A stretch of 64,000 bases of DNA from Aurifilum marmelostoma (taxonomy: Eukaryota; Ascomycota; Sordariomycetes; Diaporthales; Cryphonectriaceae), in assembly GCA_027559495.1 (NCBI GenBank), contig JAMXSV010000002.1, forward strand, positions 186,001 to 250,000. Direction: 5' to 3'. The position numbers and the translations under genes are program-made. The notes under the pieces are model-generated. The model did not search any database. It had not been told where the DNA came from and saw nothing but the letters and a program-made list of their open reading frames with translations. Every line of letters starts with the position of its first letter. Within the stretch, counting starts at the first letter, position 1. Positions 1 through 10,344 of the stretch are shown in pieces.

Positions 1-644
1 GCGGAGATGAGGATGAGCAGGGCCTGGACAAAGAAGGAGAGCGCCAGGGTGGACTTGCGCTTGTTGCCGATGCGGCGGGTCTGGCCGAAGCAGAAGCAGC
101 CGGCCCAGAAGGCGGCGATGGAGACCAGGGCCTTGAGCCAGAGGGTTGAGGAGCCGTAGGGAAGATGGGCTGTACCGAGGGCCAGGAAGATGGTGTTTCC
201 TAGATCAATACGGTTTAGTAAGTAAGTCCTGATATTTTGTTGTTTATTATTCATGCATGTGTGAGAGCTGATGGTGTGTGTTACGAGATGTGTAGTGTGA
301 TAGGGTGGAAGAGATATGTAAGGAAAGAAAAAGGGGGTCCTCCCTCGTGAGTGGAACGACGGAGAGGCGAAACTATGAAGAGACTCACCAGTCTGCATGC
401 TCACGAAAACATTACTGGCGTTGAAGGCCACACTATCGCATAGTCCAGAGACAAAAGAACAGGTGACCACTGGAATATCCGAGTGCGCTGGGTCGATGTC
501 ATCAAAAAGCGTTGAGAGTGCTCCCTTGTTTTGTGGCGCTGCAGGCGGTGAAGGCGGCGAGGATTTGTCTGACGAGGCCCTCTCGCTGAGCACCCCAGGT
601 GTGCTCATGGGCGTCTCCTTGAAGGCAGATGGTTTGTCTGCCAT
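1..644 (-). CDS. DUF1275 (YoaK-like) membrane protein, 5' part only
   Basis: Two exons are visible, 644-389 and 199-1, joined across an intron at 388-200 (donor GTGAGT, acceptor CTAG, branch-like TACTAAA). The gene runs off the left edge, so its C-terminal part is missing. The start is the ATG at 644. The first ~40 residues are polar and Ser/Pro-rich, a cytosolic tail. Then comes VVTCSFVSGLCDSVAFN followed by MQTGNTIFLALG across the splice, the hallmark N-terminal helix pair of DUF1275. The next segments (ALVSIAAFWAGCFCFGQ and STLALSFFVQALLILIS) are hydrophobic helices separated by a basic loop. DUF1275 proteins are six-helix membrane proteins of unknown biochemical role, common in fungi and bacteria. 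The frame is kept across the intron (G|GA makes Gly). Identification is firm; function is unknown. Confidence 0.85.
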   Translation of the reverse strand, partial: MADKPSAFKETPMSTPGVLSERASSDKSSPPSPPAAPQNKGALSTLFDDIDPAHSDIPVVTCSFVSGLCDSVAFNASNVFVSMQTGESLHSFASPSFHSRGRTPFFFPYISLPPYHTTHLVTHTISSHTCMNNKQQNIRTYLLNRIDLGNTIFLALGTAHLPYGSSTLWLKALVSIAAFWAGCFCFGQTRRIGNKRKSTLALSFFVQALLILIS

Positions 645-2656
645 TCTCCTTTGCTTGGACTGTGTTGGCCTTGTTTGAAGTTCGGCGATTATGACCTGTG
701 TTTCCTCGTCTTTGTCCGCTTCAGTCCGTTGAGTCGTCTTCCTGCTTCCTGAGTGGTTTTGCAGGAAGGAGAGAAAAAAATCAAGAAAAATAAATGATAT
801 CGTCGGCGAAAAAATCGGGACAAAGTCACTTTCGCTTGCCGTAGACCTCGGGGGGGGCCCAGGCGAGGCGGGATCCACCCGTTCTCTCTCACCCTGTGTT
901 TGAAGAATTTAGCAACGCCTGCTACGGCCCACTTTGGTCTCGACTCGCTTTGCCCGTCTGACAAAGGAGCGACGAAGGTGCCTGACCTGAATGAGTAAGT
1001 ACTGAGTGAAGGAATGCAAGACCATGGTGACGCAACTCTCCTTATCTGCCCAACCTTTGATAAGTACTTACTGAACAAGACCTTGTCTCAATTCTATCAT
1101 CGACATTATTGTGGCCTTCAAAACGGCACGACCCGATAGATCACCCTACTTTCCCTGTCCTCCCTGGATCTGCCTTTTTCTTCGGATCTCACCCGATCCC
1201 GTAACCTTTTTTCCTCCCTCCTCTTCTTTATGGTTCTTCACGACGCATACCCAGCCGGGACGGATACCCATCCGGACCGGAGGATTTCTCTCTTTTTTTG
1301 TCCTCTTAATTGCCCAATCATCTCGGTGAAGCACGCCATATCCCCTGTCCAGCTGGTCTCGTCTGCTCATGAGCAGCCCGCAGAAAATGACGATGCCCTC
1401 CAGAACCTCGTTCATGGGCTTCTCAATTCTGGCCCGTTGACAATGCTCATAGAATTCTCAGAGTCCCAGCACCAGCAGTTATATGGCAACCTGCATGCTC
1501 ACCCCGACGGCTGAGGTGACGTCTCTGACGGGGCAGCCTTGACTCCAGCAGAAAGGTCCTGCTTCTTCAGCAGCTTGAAACGTACTTTCCCTTGTCCTCA
1601 CAGAACCTCTGCTGTGCAATCTCCCAGTCTGTGTCCGAATGCAGACTGTCCTGCAACAAGGGCAGCTTGATTTCGACTGCCTTTTACCGTTCGCGTTGCT
1701 CGCACAAGAGATTGGGCGCGAACTCGATAGGGCACGCAACAAGGCATGGCCCGCCAGGTCGTTGAGGGGGTCTTCGAGGTCTGGATAGGACAAATGCTGG
1801 ATTGAACGAGTCTAGGTAGACCGGCTTCGTCTCGGGGACTATTCAGCTCTTCCCTGCGTCGGAGGTGGTGGAGGGAGGCCTGGATCGACTTGCGGACTTG
1901 GGCCTCGATTGGGACGCTCCAGTCGCAGGGGCAGCTCTCGAGATCGTGAGCCGGAGGACGAGTGGCTCTGGTCTGGTTCTGCCAAGAAGTAAGTATTTAA
2001 GAAGTAATAAAACAGATTCAGCAGGTTGAGAATCTGTCCCTTACCTAAGTTTGGCTGCCATTCTTGGTTGGTCCATCAGTAAAGATTCTACGGACGGCCG
2101 CTTCGACATCGTCCTCTCTATAATTAGCGCTTTAGTCCGGCATGCAGTATCCCAAGGCTGTGGGACCGGGCTGCATAGCCTTTTATACGCACGACGCAGT
2201 CTCGTCCTGTTTCCTAGCTGCGCCGTGAATGAAACGTCGGCTCATCTTGGTGCGGAGAAGCCGAAACGTTCTCAGCTTCTTGCATCTTCTCGAAATTGGA
2301 GAAGAGGAGACATCCAGGGTACTGAAGGTCTTTGGTGAGCAGTATACCCCTATATAATTTACCCCGCGTTGACCAGCTCCAAAATATTGCCCATGATGGT
2401 CAACTGCCACTGTCCGGTACAGTGGCACGGTACTGAAGAGGATGCTGCAGGTGTGCGGCGAGAAATAGCCAGCGTCACAGTCCAGACTCGCTTGGGTCAC
2501 AGGTGGTCAAGCTCTTGTACGAGCCTGTCGCAATCATGAATGAATTACTATATCTCAAGTCTTTTGAGCTGGAAGATTATTTGTTCAGTAGAAAAAAAGG
2601 TCAAAACCTTGGAAATATCACCTTGTCCGGCTTGAGGTATGAGTCTATCCCACATT
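645..2656. other. Intergenic, no supported gene
   Basis: About 2 kb between the DUF1275 start and the 3' end of the monooxygenase gene. Several open frames of 90-130 codons exist on both strands, but they overlap each other, lack recognisable motifs and do not join by good splice sites. A G/C-rich stretch at 1500-1960 reads a little like protein on either strand (for example CPCDW and REIGREL fragments) without adding up to a family. It may be a decayed gene or chance. The left few hundred bases should contain the DUF1275 promoter. Confidence 0.5.
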
Positions 2657-3922
2657 CTATGCGTTTCCAAGAGAAGATCTGAGGTCTTCGTATCGTGAAT
2701 ACGCGTCCTGCTCAGCATCGAATTTCAGAATCCATTCTTCTCTCTTCAAGTGAAGGAGGGTCGGATTTTTCCAAATCGCGTCCCAGTCTGCCTTGTGCCA
2801 CATCTCTCGCGTCGACACGCCTGTCGCCTGGATCTTGTGCACCCTCTCATACCGAATCTTCTCGTACACCTGCATAGCCTCGGTGATCTTGTCCTTACCA
2901 GCGATATCAAGACATGCCGCCAGGACAACGCCATCCTCCATGGCCTGGCTTGCTCCCTGGATTGAGGTCGGGAGAAAAGGATGAGCCGCATCACCGATGA
3001 GGGCAATGCGCTTCTGCGGTGATATGAAGGTGGGCAGGGGGTCACGGAAGACGAGCTTATAGTCAAACAGGCGATCCTGCGGCGTCGCTTTCACGAGCTC
3101 GACAACCTCGGGCGCCCACCCGTGCAACACCTTCAGGACGTCCTCCACTTTTCCAGGAAACTGCCAGTTCTCCTCGATTCCCGCCTCGTCCTTGTGCGTG
3201 CAGACCCAGCTCATCTCCTCGCCGCCCTTGACCGCTGCAGCGATGAAATGGATATCCTGACCGATCCAGGCGTTGTGGGAGTCCGCCGTCACGAGATGCT
3301 GGGTCACTGGGTTGTGTTTGAGCACGTGCTCTGTCGGGTACCAGGCCCTGTAGACGGCATATCCCGATGGTTGTGGCTTATCGTCAAACCCAAGCACGAT
3401 CCTGCGCCCGCGAGATTTCACCCCTTCAGCCGCCAGAACCACATCCGCCGCACACCTCTCCTCCCCGTCATTGATCACCACGCCGGCCTCAGTATCACTC
3501 TCAAAGTAATCGGTGATATTCTGGCCCAGCCGGATCTCGATGCCCCTGTCCCTAGCATGCTCGAACAAGATACGGTGCAGCTCACCCCTGTGCCCGTTCA
3601 CCCTGGGGCCCCACTCCTTCTCGGGCAGCCACGACTGCGTGGTGACATATTTCCCTTCCCAGCTGTGGTAGACAATCTCCTCGCTCTTGTGGATGATGGG
3701 CCGGAACTGGTCCATCACCCCAGGCCATTTTGCAAAGATGCGCGAGGAGTTCTGGCCGAAGCTGATGATGTCTCCGAGGGGTTTCAGGTCGGCGATTCTC
3801 TCAAAAAGGGTCACGCTGTGGCCTTTGCGGTCGCACTCGATCGCGGCGGTGAGGCCTGCGAAGCCGGCGCCGACAATGATGACCTTGATGCCTGAATCTG
3901 GGAGACGTGGGAACTTGGACAT
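2657..3922 (-). CDS. FAD-dependent monooxygenase (group A, salicylate-hydroxylase-like)
   Basis: Single-exon gene of 421 codons. The ATG at 3922-3920 is chosen because the open frame upstream begins only with GTG. Visible motifs are an N-terminal Rossmann GxGxxG (IIVGAGFAGLTAA, about residues 15-27), a DG-type segment in which Asp is replaced by Glu (VVLAAEGVKSRGRR, mid-protein), and the GD motif RIALIGDAAHPFLP at about 303-316, followed by QGASQAMEDG. Together these mark a group A flavoprotein hydroxylase that uses NAD(P)H and O2 to hydroxylate aromatic or related substrates. The length fits the family. The Asp-to-Glu change in the DG motif is modest and need not abolish activity. There is no signal peptide, so it is probably cytosolic. 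It is transcribed divergently from the MFS gene at 4873, across a shared ~950-base region. The substrate cannot be told from sequence. Confidence 0.9.
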   Translation of the reverse strand: MSKFPRLPDSGIKVIIVGAGFAGLTAAIECDRKGHSVTLFERIADLKPLGDIISFGQNSSRIFAKWPGVMDQFRPIIHKSEEIVYHSWEGKYVTTQSWLPEKEWGPRVNGHRGELHRILFEHARDRGIEIRLGQNITDYFESDTEAGVVINDGEERCAADVVLAAEGVKSRGRRIVLGFDDKPQPSGYAVYRAWYPTEHVLKHNPVTQHLVTADSHNAWIGQDIHFIAAAVKGGEEMSWVCTHKDEAGIEENWQFPGKVEDVLKVLHGWAPEVVELVKATPQDRLFDYKLVFRDPLPTFISPQKRIALIGDAAHPFLPTSIQGASQAMEDGVVLAACLDIAGKDKITEAMQVYEKIRYERVHKIQATGVSTREMWHKADWDAIWKNPTLLHLKREEWILKFDAEQDAYSRYEDLRSSLGNA

Positions 3923-4872
3923 TGTAGAAGAATGGTGTTCAGCAAATGCCACTTCTTCTCTTTCCTTTTCTTTTTTTTTCTTCTTCTTTCTTCTTTTGAA
4001 ATGTGTACAAGTGTAATACGTATAAGATTTTGTGTAGATGTGTATGAATCCCTGCTAATTCGTTATGGGCTGAACTCCGGAGAATACATATGGACGGCGA
4101 GAACAAGAAATATCTTGGCTTTTCAACATTAAGTTTGACACCAGGATCTCCAAAGACAATTCATTTCTCCGGTCCAACCGGGTCTGAACGAGGGGATGAG
4201 GGCAGGGGTTGGTGATGGAATGAATATAGGAAGAAGACAGGAACAAAGTTACACCACATGCTTGACCGTCCTCCTGCACCAGAGACCGCCTCACTAGTAA
4301 ACACTTCGGCAAACAAGATTTCGATCCCAATCCTACTATACCACCACCCACTACCACCCTACTGACGCCCAGTACTACCCAACCCGCATCAGACCTATCC
4401 CAGCCTCGGACTCTGGGGTCTGCCCGTGGGGAAGATCTACCGACTACGCCAGTAGGATGCGTGACCTACTTTTACCCCGCAGAAGGGGGAAAAATAGGGC
4501 CCAGCCCAGCCCAACACTTTAACTGATCCTGGAAAGACACCGCTTGCTCTGTGTTGGTTGGCGGCATGGCTGACACGTCTCGCTACCAAAGAGCCGATAT
4601 CTGTTCACACCCTGTAATGCACTTTGATAATCGTTGGTCGTGTCCAGCCGGGACGGGGGGCTTGGTGCATTGGTTTCCCCAGTTTCTCATGTACGTGCAG
4701 GGGATGAGTCTCCTCCATTCTTGAGGTGATAAAAAAAGCTGGGGTAGCTTTTAGGTTTGATGTATATAAGAGGGTCTCGCTCGCGTGTCCTTCGCTGTTG
4801 ATAAGGTCCATTCGCTGGTCAGGTTTCGCTTGCTTCTTTTCAATAACAATCTATTGAGCATTGATCGTCAAA
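3923..4872. promoter_or_regulatory. Bidirectional promoter between monooxygenase and MFS genes
   Basis: Both flanking genes are transcribed away from this ~950-base stretch. A TATA-like TATATAAG lies at 4763-4770 on the + strand, about 105 bases before the MFS ATG. On the monooxygenase side a T/C-rich tract at about 3957-3998 (A/G-rich on the coding strand) directly precedes the start codon. No protein-coding frame in it is convincing. Co-regulation of the two genes is inferred from the layout only. Confidence 0.55.
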
Positions 4873-6922
4873 ATGCCTTTCGGCATACTGGAGTGCAAAA
4901 AGATGGAGGTCGTTCCTGGAACGGGTATGTCTTCATCGTCTCTCCTGCAGTGCTCTGTGTTTGTGTGTTTTCTCAAATAAGTCTGACATTGGTTTCTCTT
5001 CAGCCTTCATGAGTGATCAGGATGATCTCCCTCCAGAATATTCCGATATACCTCGAGAACTCCTCAAACACGGCAAGGGCAGATACAAGCACGTTATCCT
5101 GGTACCGCAGCCTTCAGACAGTCCCAATGACCCTCTGAATGTGAGTATTCCTTGGTTTTGAGCAATTTTGTTATGCTTCCTAAGATCTGGACTCGTTTTC
5201 TGACATATGGTGCACAGTGGCCTCAATGGTTTGTGACTTTACATCGATGTTTGATTCTGCTTTTGTCTTATAGCTGATAACTGATTCACCATCAAATTAT
5301 GCAGGCAGAAAGAACTCATCCTCCTCGTCGTGGGCCTCGCAGCCGGAGTAGTCGGTGCATACGGCCCCATGCTCTCCCCTGGCTTCGTCCAAGTCTCAAC
5401 AGAACTCGGCATCACCATCGAGACTCTCTCCCAAGCCACAGCCTGGCTCATCCTCACCATCGGCCTCTCGCTCTTCATCACCAATCCCCTGGCGAAGATC
5501 ATTGGCCGGAGACCCATCTACATCCTGGCCATCATCATCATGTTCGCTACGAGCGTGTGGGGCGCCGTCGTCACCAACTACAGCTCGTTCCTGGCCAGCC
5601 GCATCATCGCGGGTATCGGCATGGCCCCCTTTGAGATCCTGGTGCAGTGCACCATCGGCGACCTGTACTTTGTGCACGAGCGCGCCACACGAATTGCCGT
5701 GTGGAACCTCTTCCTGCTCACGGGAATCGCTGGAGGCGCGTTGATCTCGGGCTACATTATCGAGCTAGACGGGTACAGGTGGACGTTTGGGGTGTGCGCC
5801 ATCTTCTTCGGCATCCTGATGTTCTGCGTTGTCTTTCTTGTGCCGGAGACGGCGTACAGGAGAGACTCGGTGCTTCCCATCATAGTCAAGGATGAGAAGG
5901 GCGAGGCTGGTGGTGATGGCCTGGTGCACATCAAGCTGGGTCATGAACACGACCTGCTGCACCCTGATGAGAAGGGTAGCGCGGCACGTCACCATCATGT
6001 CGAGCGCAGCGATAGTGGAAGCACCGAAAAGAAGCACACGTACTGGCAGTCACTTCGCGTGTTCACTGGCCGGTATTCAGATGCTCCGGCTTGGAAGATC
6101 TTTCTGCGACCTGTTGTCATGTGGTTCTATCCAGCTGTTCTCTGGGGATTCTTGATCTACGGTAAGTCGAAGCTGAGTTATGAAGGTTGACATCTTGACT
6201 AATACATGTCCCTAGGAACAACACTCACCTGGATCGTGGTCTTCTCAGTCGTCAACGGTGTCATCTTTGTCGCTCCGCCTTACAACTTCACAGTCAGCCA
6301 GACCGGGCTGATCAGCCTATCCCCCTTCATCCTCACCATCATAGGCGAGGTCATCTCGGGCCCCCTCAACGACTGGATCTGCGTGCAGCTCACCAAGCGG
6401 AACAAGGGCATCTACGAGCCCGAGTTCCGCCTCCCGCTCATCCTCGTGGCCGTCGTCCTGGGCACCGTGGGTTTCTTCGGCTTCGGCGCCACCATCCACT
6501 ACCAGACACACTGGTCCGGCCCTGTCCTGTGTTTTGGCCTGGCCAACATGAGCCTGGTCTTTGCCGCTACTTGTGTTTTCGGGTACATCATCGACAGCTA
6601 CCGACAGCACAACGAGGAGGCCTTTGTGGCCATCAACTCGAGGAACCTGCTGACGTTTGGGCTAACGTACTTTGTCAATGACTGGTTGGCAGAGCAGGGG
6701 TCTCTGATTGTGTTCTCGATACTGGGAGCGCTTTTCTTGTTTGTCTGCTCGTTGACGATACCTCTGTGGTGAGTTCTCCTGTGTGATACTCTGACGAGAC
6801 GGGTTATAAACTATTCTGATCGACGACGTTGCTAACATCATCACAGGATCTTTGGTAAGAAAATTCGAAGCTGGACAGGACGCAACGAATGGCTACAGAG
6901 ATTCATGAACGACGAGGAATGA
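4873..6922 (+). CDS. Major facilitator superfamily transporter (DHA1-like)
   Basis: Six exons join in frame to 561 codons: 4873-4924, 5004-5140, 5218-5228, 5305-6161, 6216-6768 and 6847-6922. All introns are GT-AG. The third exon is only 11 bases (TGGCCTCAATG) and is needed to keep the frame. The protein starts with a polar tail, then a run of hydrophobic helices. The MFS signature between helices 2 and 3 is NPLAKIIGRRPIYILA, and GIGMAPFEILVQCTIGDLYF follows in helices 4-5. A long central loop is His/Asp-rich (EHDLLH, RHHHVERSDSG), and a second bundle of six helices ends at about 6768. This layout matches fungal drug:H+ antiporter-like carriers of the plasma membrane. It probably exports or imports a small organic compound linked to the divergent monooxygenase and the downstream acyl-CoA dehydrogenase. 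The substrate is unknown. Confidence 0.9.
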
Positions 6923-7405
6923 TTATGTGACACAGAATAAAATCAAAGACCCAAGTATCATACATAATCTTGCCAGATGTTTAGAACTCTTTGTTAGAAA
7001 GGTCTTTTTAGTCTCAGTCATAGGATCAACGGTCAAATGTTCGGTGGTCGATACACACAACTGGAACCATGTGTCTACGGAGTCTACCTACAATCATACG
7101 TACTGTAACTCTTCACCAAGTATACTTTTAGAGAATTTCACTCTGACAACGGATATCAATTTTGAGTTATAGCCTTAAGTACAACCCCATAGGGCTGTCC
7201 TGCATGGGAAGCATGCGGGGAAATACAACGTTTCGGGATTATCTTGGAATAGACCTCGGCAGTTCAACACTTGTACGTACGTCTTCATCCTCTATAACTT
7301 GGGACTGTGGTCCTGTACTGCGTGACACGGCTTGTTCAGGCCCTTCTCGACAAAGCAATCCATCTATGCAGTGTAACATTAAATCGGCGCGTTATTACCA
7401 GCCAC
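6923..7405. other. Intergenic between MFS and acyl-CoA dehydrogenase genes
   Basis: About 480 bases, AT-richer than the flanking exons. It would hold the MFS 3' end and the dehydrogenase promoter. The dehydrogenase frame stays open upstream to 7307 but starts there only with GTG, and the extra sequence (MVLYCVTRL...) has no family-like features, so it is treated as non-coding. Confidence 0.5.
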
Positions 7406-8735
7406 ATGTCCCTGATCAAGCCCACGCAAACAAGAATGTCACATACACCACCAAATCCCTGGTCAGAGCCGGCATGGCTGAGGTCTCTGGAATCACCCTA
7501 CTACAACGACTCCCACCGAAAACTCCAGGCCTATGCCAGAAAGTACATTGACTCCAACATCCTGCCCCACGCCCTGGCCTGGGAAGCCCGAGGCGACTGC
7601 CCAGACGAAGCCAGGACATCATGGATCAACTCCGGTCTCGCCCTCGCAGACATCCCGACCCGGTACAGGCCGCCTCAGTTCCAGACCTTAGCCGACGGCA
7701 TCATCCCCGCCCAAGACCTAGACGCCTTCCATTTTCTGATCCTCAGCGACGAGGCCAGCCGATTTGAGGGCGGCGTGGGCATCGCGCTAGCAGGCGGCGC
7801 GAATGCCATCGGCTTGCCTCCAATCCTGAACCACGGCACAGAAGAACAGAAACAGCGCTGGGTGCCTGGTCTGTTCTCGCGCGAGACGAGCTTCTGTCTG
7901 GGCATCACCGAGCCGACCGGTGGCAGCGACGTGGGCAACATCCGCACGCGGGCGGTCAGGAGCCCAGACAAACAATCCTACATCGTGACAGGGACCAAGA
8001 AATGGATCACGGGGGCACAATGGGCATCGCACATGACCACGGCCGTGAGGACAGGCGGACCCGGTGCGGGGGGGGATCTCGCTCCTCGTCATTCCCTTGA
8101 GATCGCCCGGCATCGAGATCGAAAAGATTCACAACAGCGGTCAGAACGCCGGTGGAGCAAGCTGGGTGCGCATGGACGAGGTGGTCGTGCCTGTGGAGAA
8201 CCTGCTCGGGGACGAGAACGCCGGATTCAGGTACATCATGACGAACTTCAACAGGGAGCGGTTCATCATGGCCGTCGGGTGCAACAGGAAGGCCCGCACG
8301 TGTCTGAGCACGGCGCTCGAGTACGCCAATCACCGGGAGACGTTTGGCCAGCCGCTCATCAGCCACCAGATCATTCGTCACAAGCTGATCACGATTGCGA
8401 GGGAGGTCGAGTCGCACTGGGCCTGGCTCGAGCAGATTGCGTATCACGTCAAGGTGCACGGCTGGCAGGCGGATGATACGACGATCGCGGGCAAGATTGC
8501 GCTGGCAAAGGTGTCTGGGGGCAGAATCCTCGAGATGGCTGCCCGAGAGGCTCAGCAGGTCATGGGCGGCGTGGCCTATCAGAAGGGCGGCCCGGGGGGA
8601 GGAGGAGTGGTAGAACAGATTACCAGAGACCTGCGCATGATGGTGGTGGGAGGAGGCTCAGAGGAGATTCTGGAGGATCTAGCATTCCGACAAGAGGTCA
8701 AGGCTTCTCTTCGCAGAAACGGTGCCATGTTGTGA
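7406..8735 (+). CDS. Acyl-CoA dehydrogenase, frame broken by one extra G
   Basis: The first part (7406 to about 8067) and the last part (about 8076-8735) are clearly one acyl-CoA dehydrogenase but lie in different frames. The switch falls in a run of eight G at 8068-8075; seven would keep the frame and give ~442 residues, normal for the family. Visible features are the N-terminal helical domain, FCLGITEPTGGSDVGNIRT at about 165-184 (FAD/substrate-binding beta domain), GTKKWITGAQWA, and then NFNRERFIMAVG and YANHRETFGQPL in the C-terminal helices. Near the end, GGGSEEILEDLAFRQE lies where the family has the catalytic/FAD-contacting GGSEEI segment. An unusually Gly-rich loop (GGPGGGGVVEQ) precedes it. 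ATG 7406 or 7436 could be the start. The enzyme would oxidise an acyl-CoA at alpha-beta using FAD. The break may be a sequencing error or a real lesion. Confidence 0.85.
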
Positions 8736-9720
8736 GAGAAGAAGCATAAGTGGATGGACCTGGATATCATCCCGAAACAAAGATGATGATGGATCGAACA
8801 CAAGATAATCGAGAACTAGGGAGGAGCAAAGCTCCTATCCAATCAAGATGCATGAGTATTACCTTTTCATGCACTGCCTCTGTGCAGCCCCATGATGTGA
8901 CTGACCCTGTGAGTGCTGCTTGCTGCTTATCATGATATCACAGGTGTAAGGGGGTCTAATCGAATCGGGTGAATGTAGAGTGTAAATCATATTGAGAGGG
9001 ATAAAAGGATGCAAGCTCTGCTACATGGAAACAACAGACATTCTGTAATTGGGGGACAGGATACAAAAGGTCAACTACAGAAGAAGACCTAGAAGTAAGG
9101 TTTGAAATGCCGTCCCAAACGTACCCAGAACTGTGGACTGCCTAGTTTGCTTCATTACCCTAGAGACCTAAATTCAATAGCTAGTGAGGTGCTGAAACAG
9201 GCTGAAAATGGCCATGTTTCAACAGAAGCGTGTGTCATCAAGGATGAAGTCAGGCCTAAATTACCTGCACCACCGGGTCTCTGAACGGTCAGCGAACATG
9301 TCATGATATTGTTACCATAACCAGCTACCCTTTGCTTACAATCCCGCGCTATTACCACCGGAACGCTGGAGCCAGTGGCGGAATTTAGTGGCCGAGTGGG
9401 TTGATTTGCGTCATGGTCGAGAACTGTGGATGCTGTGGCGACAAGGCGGCGATCATTACGTTGTGCCCAACCGCGTGCGTAAGTACGTAATTAGGACTGG
9501 TTGACAAGACAATACTATACATACATAGCAGTAGGCGTGGTAGAAAATATCACTTTCAGCTTTTGTTGTCAAACGCGGCGTCAATGCTAAAATCTCTTGT
9601 CTTCCATACGTCTGTCTATCAACGCCCCATACGTCCTTTGTACGTCTACGGAAAACGACGACCAGTCACTCGAGAAGGAAACCAGTTGTAAAGAAGAACA
9701 AAGACGAGAAAGCCATCGAT
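8736..9720. other. Intergenic, nothing recognised
   Basis: About 1 kb, AT-richer than the genes. It contains only short open frames without motifs and should include the dehydrogenase 3' end and any promoter of the next open frame. Confidence 0.5.
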
Positions 9721-10344
9721 ATGTCTCAAGAAGTATTCGACAATGGTGATGACGGTCTGAGAGGCACCGGCGATGCTCCTCGAAGGGGCACAGTGGTAAC
9801 AGCAGAGCGGCCAAGATTCGACCTCACACAAGACCAAGAACGCGCAGCAGAACGCACCGCAGAATTGCCAGCCCAGAGGAAAGCGGATGAGGAGGGGGAG
9901 GAGCTTGTGCACCACGAGAAAGACCAAAGATACCGCCGAGATGGGCGTCGGGTACCAGGAGCAGCCACCGTCCTCCCGACAGCCAGCCACGCACAAAACT
10001 ACGACGAAGCGCAGCCCGGTCAGCCAGGCCCTGACTTTTCCGACGGAAGGCCTGCTTTCACTAGGGGCAAATCTGTGATTGACAACACGGCATTGGTATC
10101 TGCAGGGCCGACACCTGCTGTCGAAGTGGGCAACCCCTTGGCCGTTCCTTTCGTCAAGGGCACGGGAGGCTCCAAGCCGAGAGAGTCACACCTACCAGAT
10201 CTGGATCTCAGGGATGCAGATGTATATGGATCGAAGAACGCAATTGAGGAGGACGAGCAGCTCAACGATGAAATCAGTGGACAGGACGCGTTTGCGCCGA
10301 CGCTATCGCGTCAAGAGACGGAAAAAGGCACGGAGAACCTCTGA
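9721..10344 (+). CDS. Hypothetical polar, probably disordered protein
   Basis: Uninterrupted ATG-started frame of 207 codons. I do not recognise a family. The product is strongly hydrophilic, rich in Asp, Glu, Arg, Gly and Pro, with no signal peptide or membrane segment. It has a central Gly/Pro-rich part and an acidic C-terminal third (AIEEDEQLNDEISGQDAF). Such composition suggests an intrinsically disordered protein. Opposite-strand frames over the same bases also stay open for 80-115 codons, so the length is only moderate evidence for coding. It lies between the acyl-CoA dehydrogenase and the ATP-grasp gene on the same strand, about 1 kb from the former and 0.9 kb from the latter. It could equally be one exon of a longer gene, but I found no good joins. 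Confidence 0.4.
   Translation: MSQEVFDNGDDGLRGTGDAPRRGTVVTAERPRFDLTQDQERAAERTAELPAQRKADEEGEELVHHEKDQRYRRDGRRVPGAATVLPTASHAQNYDEAQPGQPGPDFSDGRPAFTRGKSVIDNTALVSAGPTPAVEVGNPLAVPFVKGTGGSKPRESHLPDLDLRDADVYGSKNAIEEDEQLNDEISGQDAFAPTLSRQETEKGTENL

Noticed and set aside
3122..3895. Plus-strand frame of 257 codons over the monooxygenase gene
   Set aside because: It is the antisense shadow of a gene with full family motifs; its own text has none.
7307..7405. N-terminal extension of the acyl-CoA dehydrogenase
   Set aside because: Starts with GTG, and the extra residues do not resemble a targeting peptide or family sequence; ATG 7406 or 7436 fits better.
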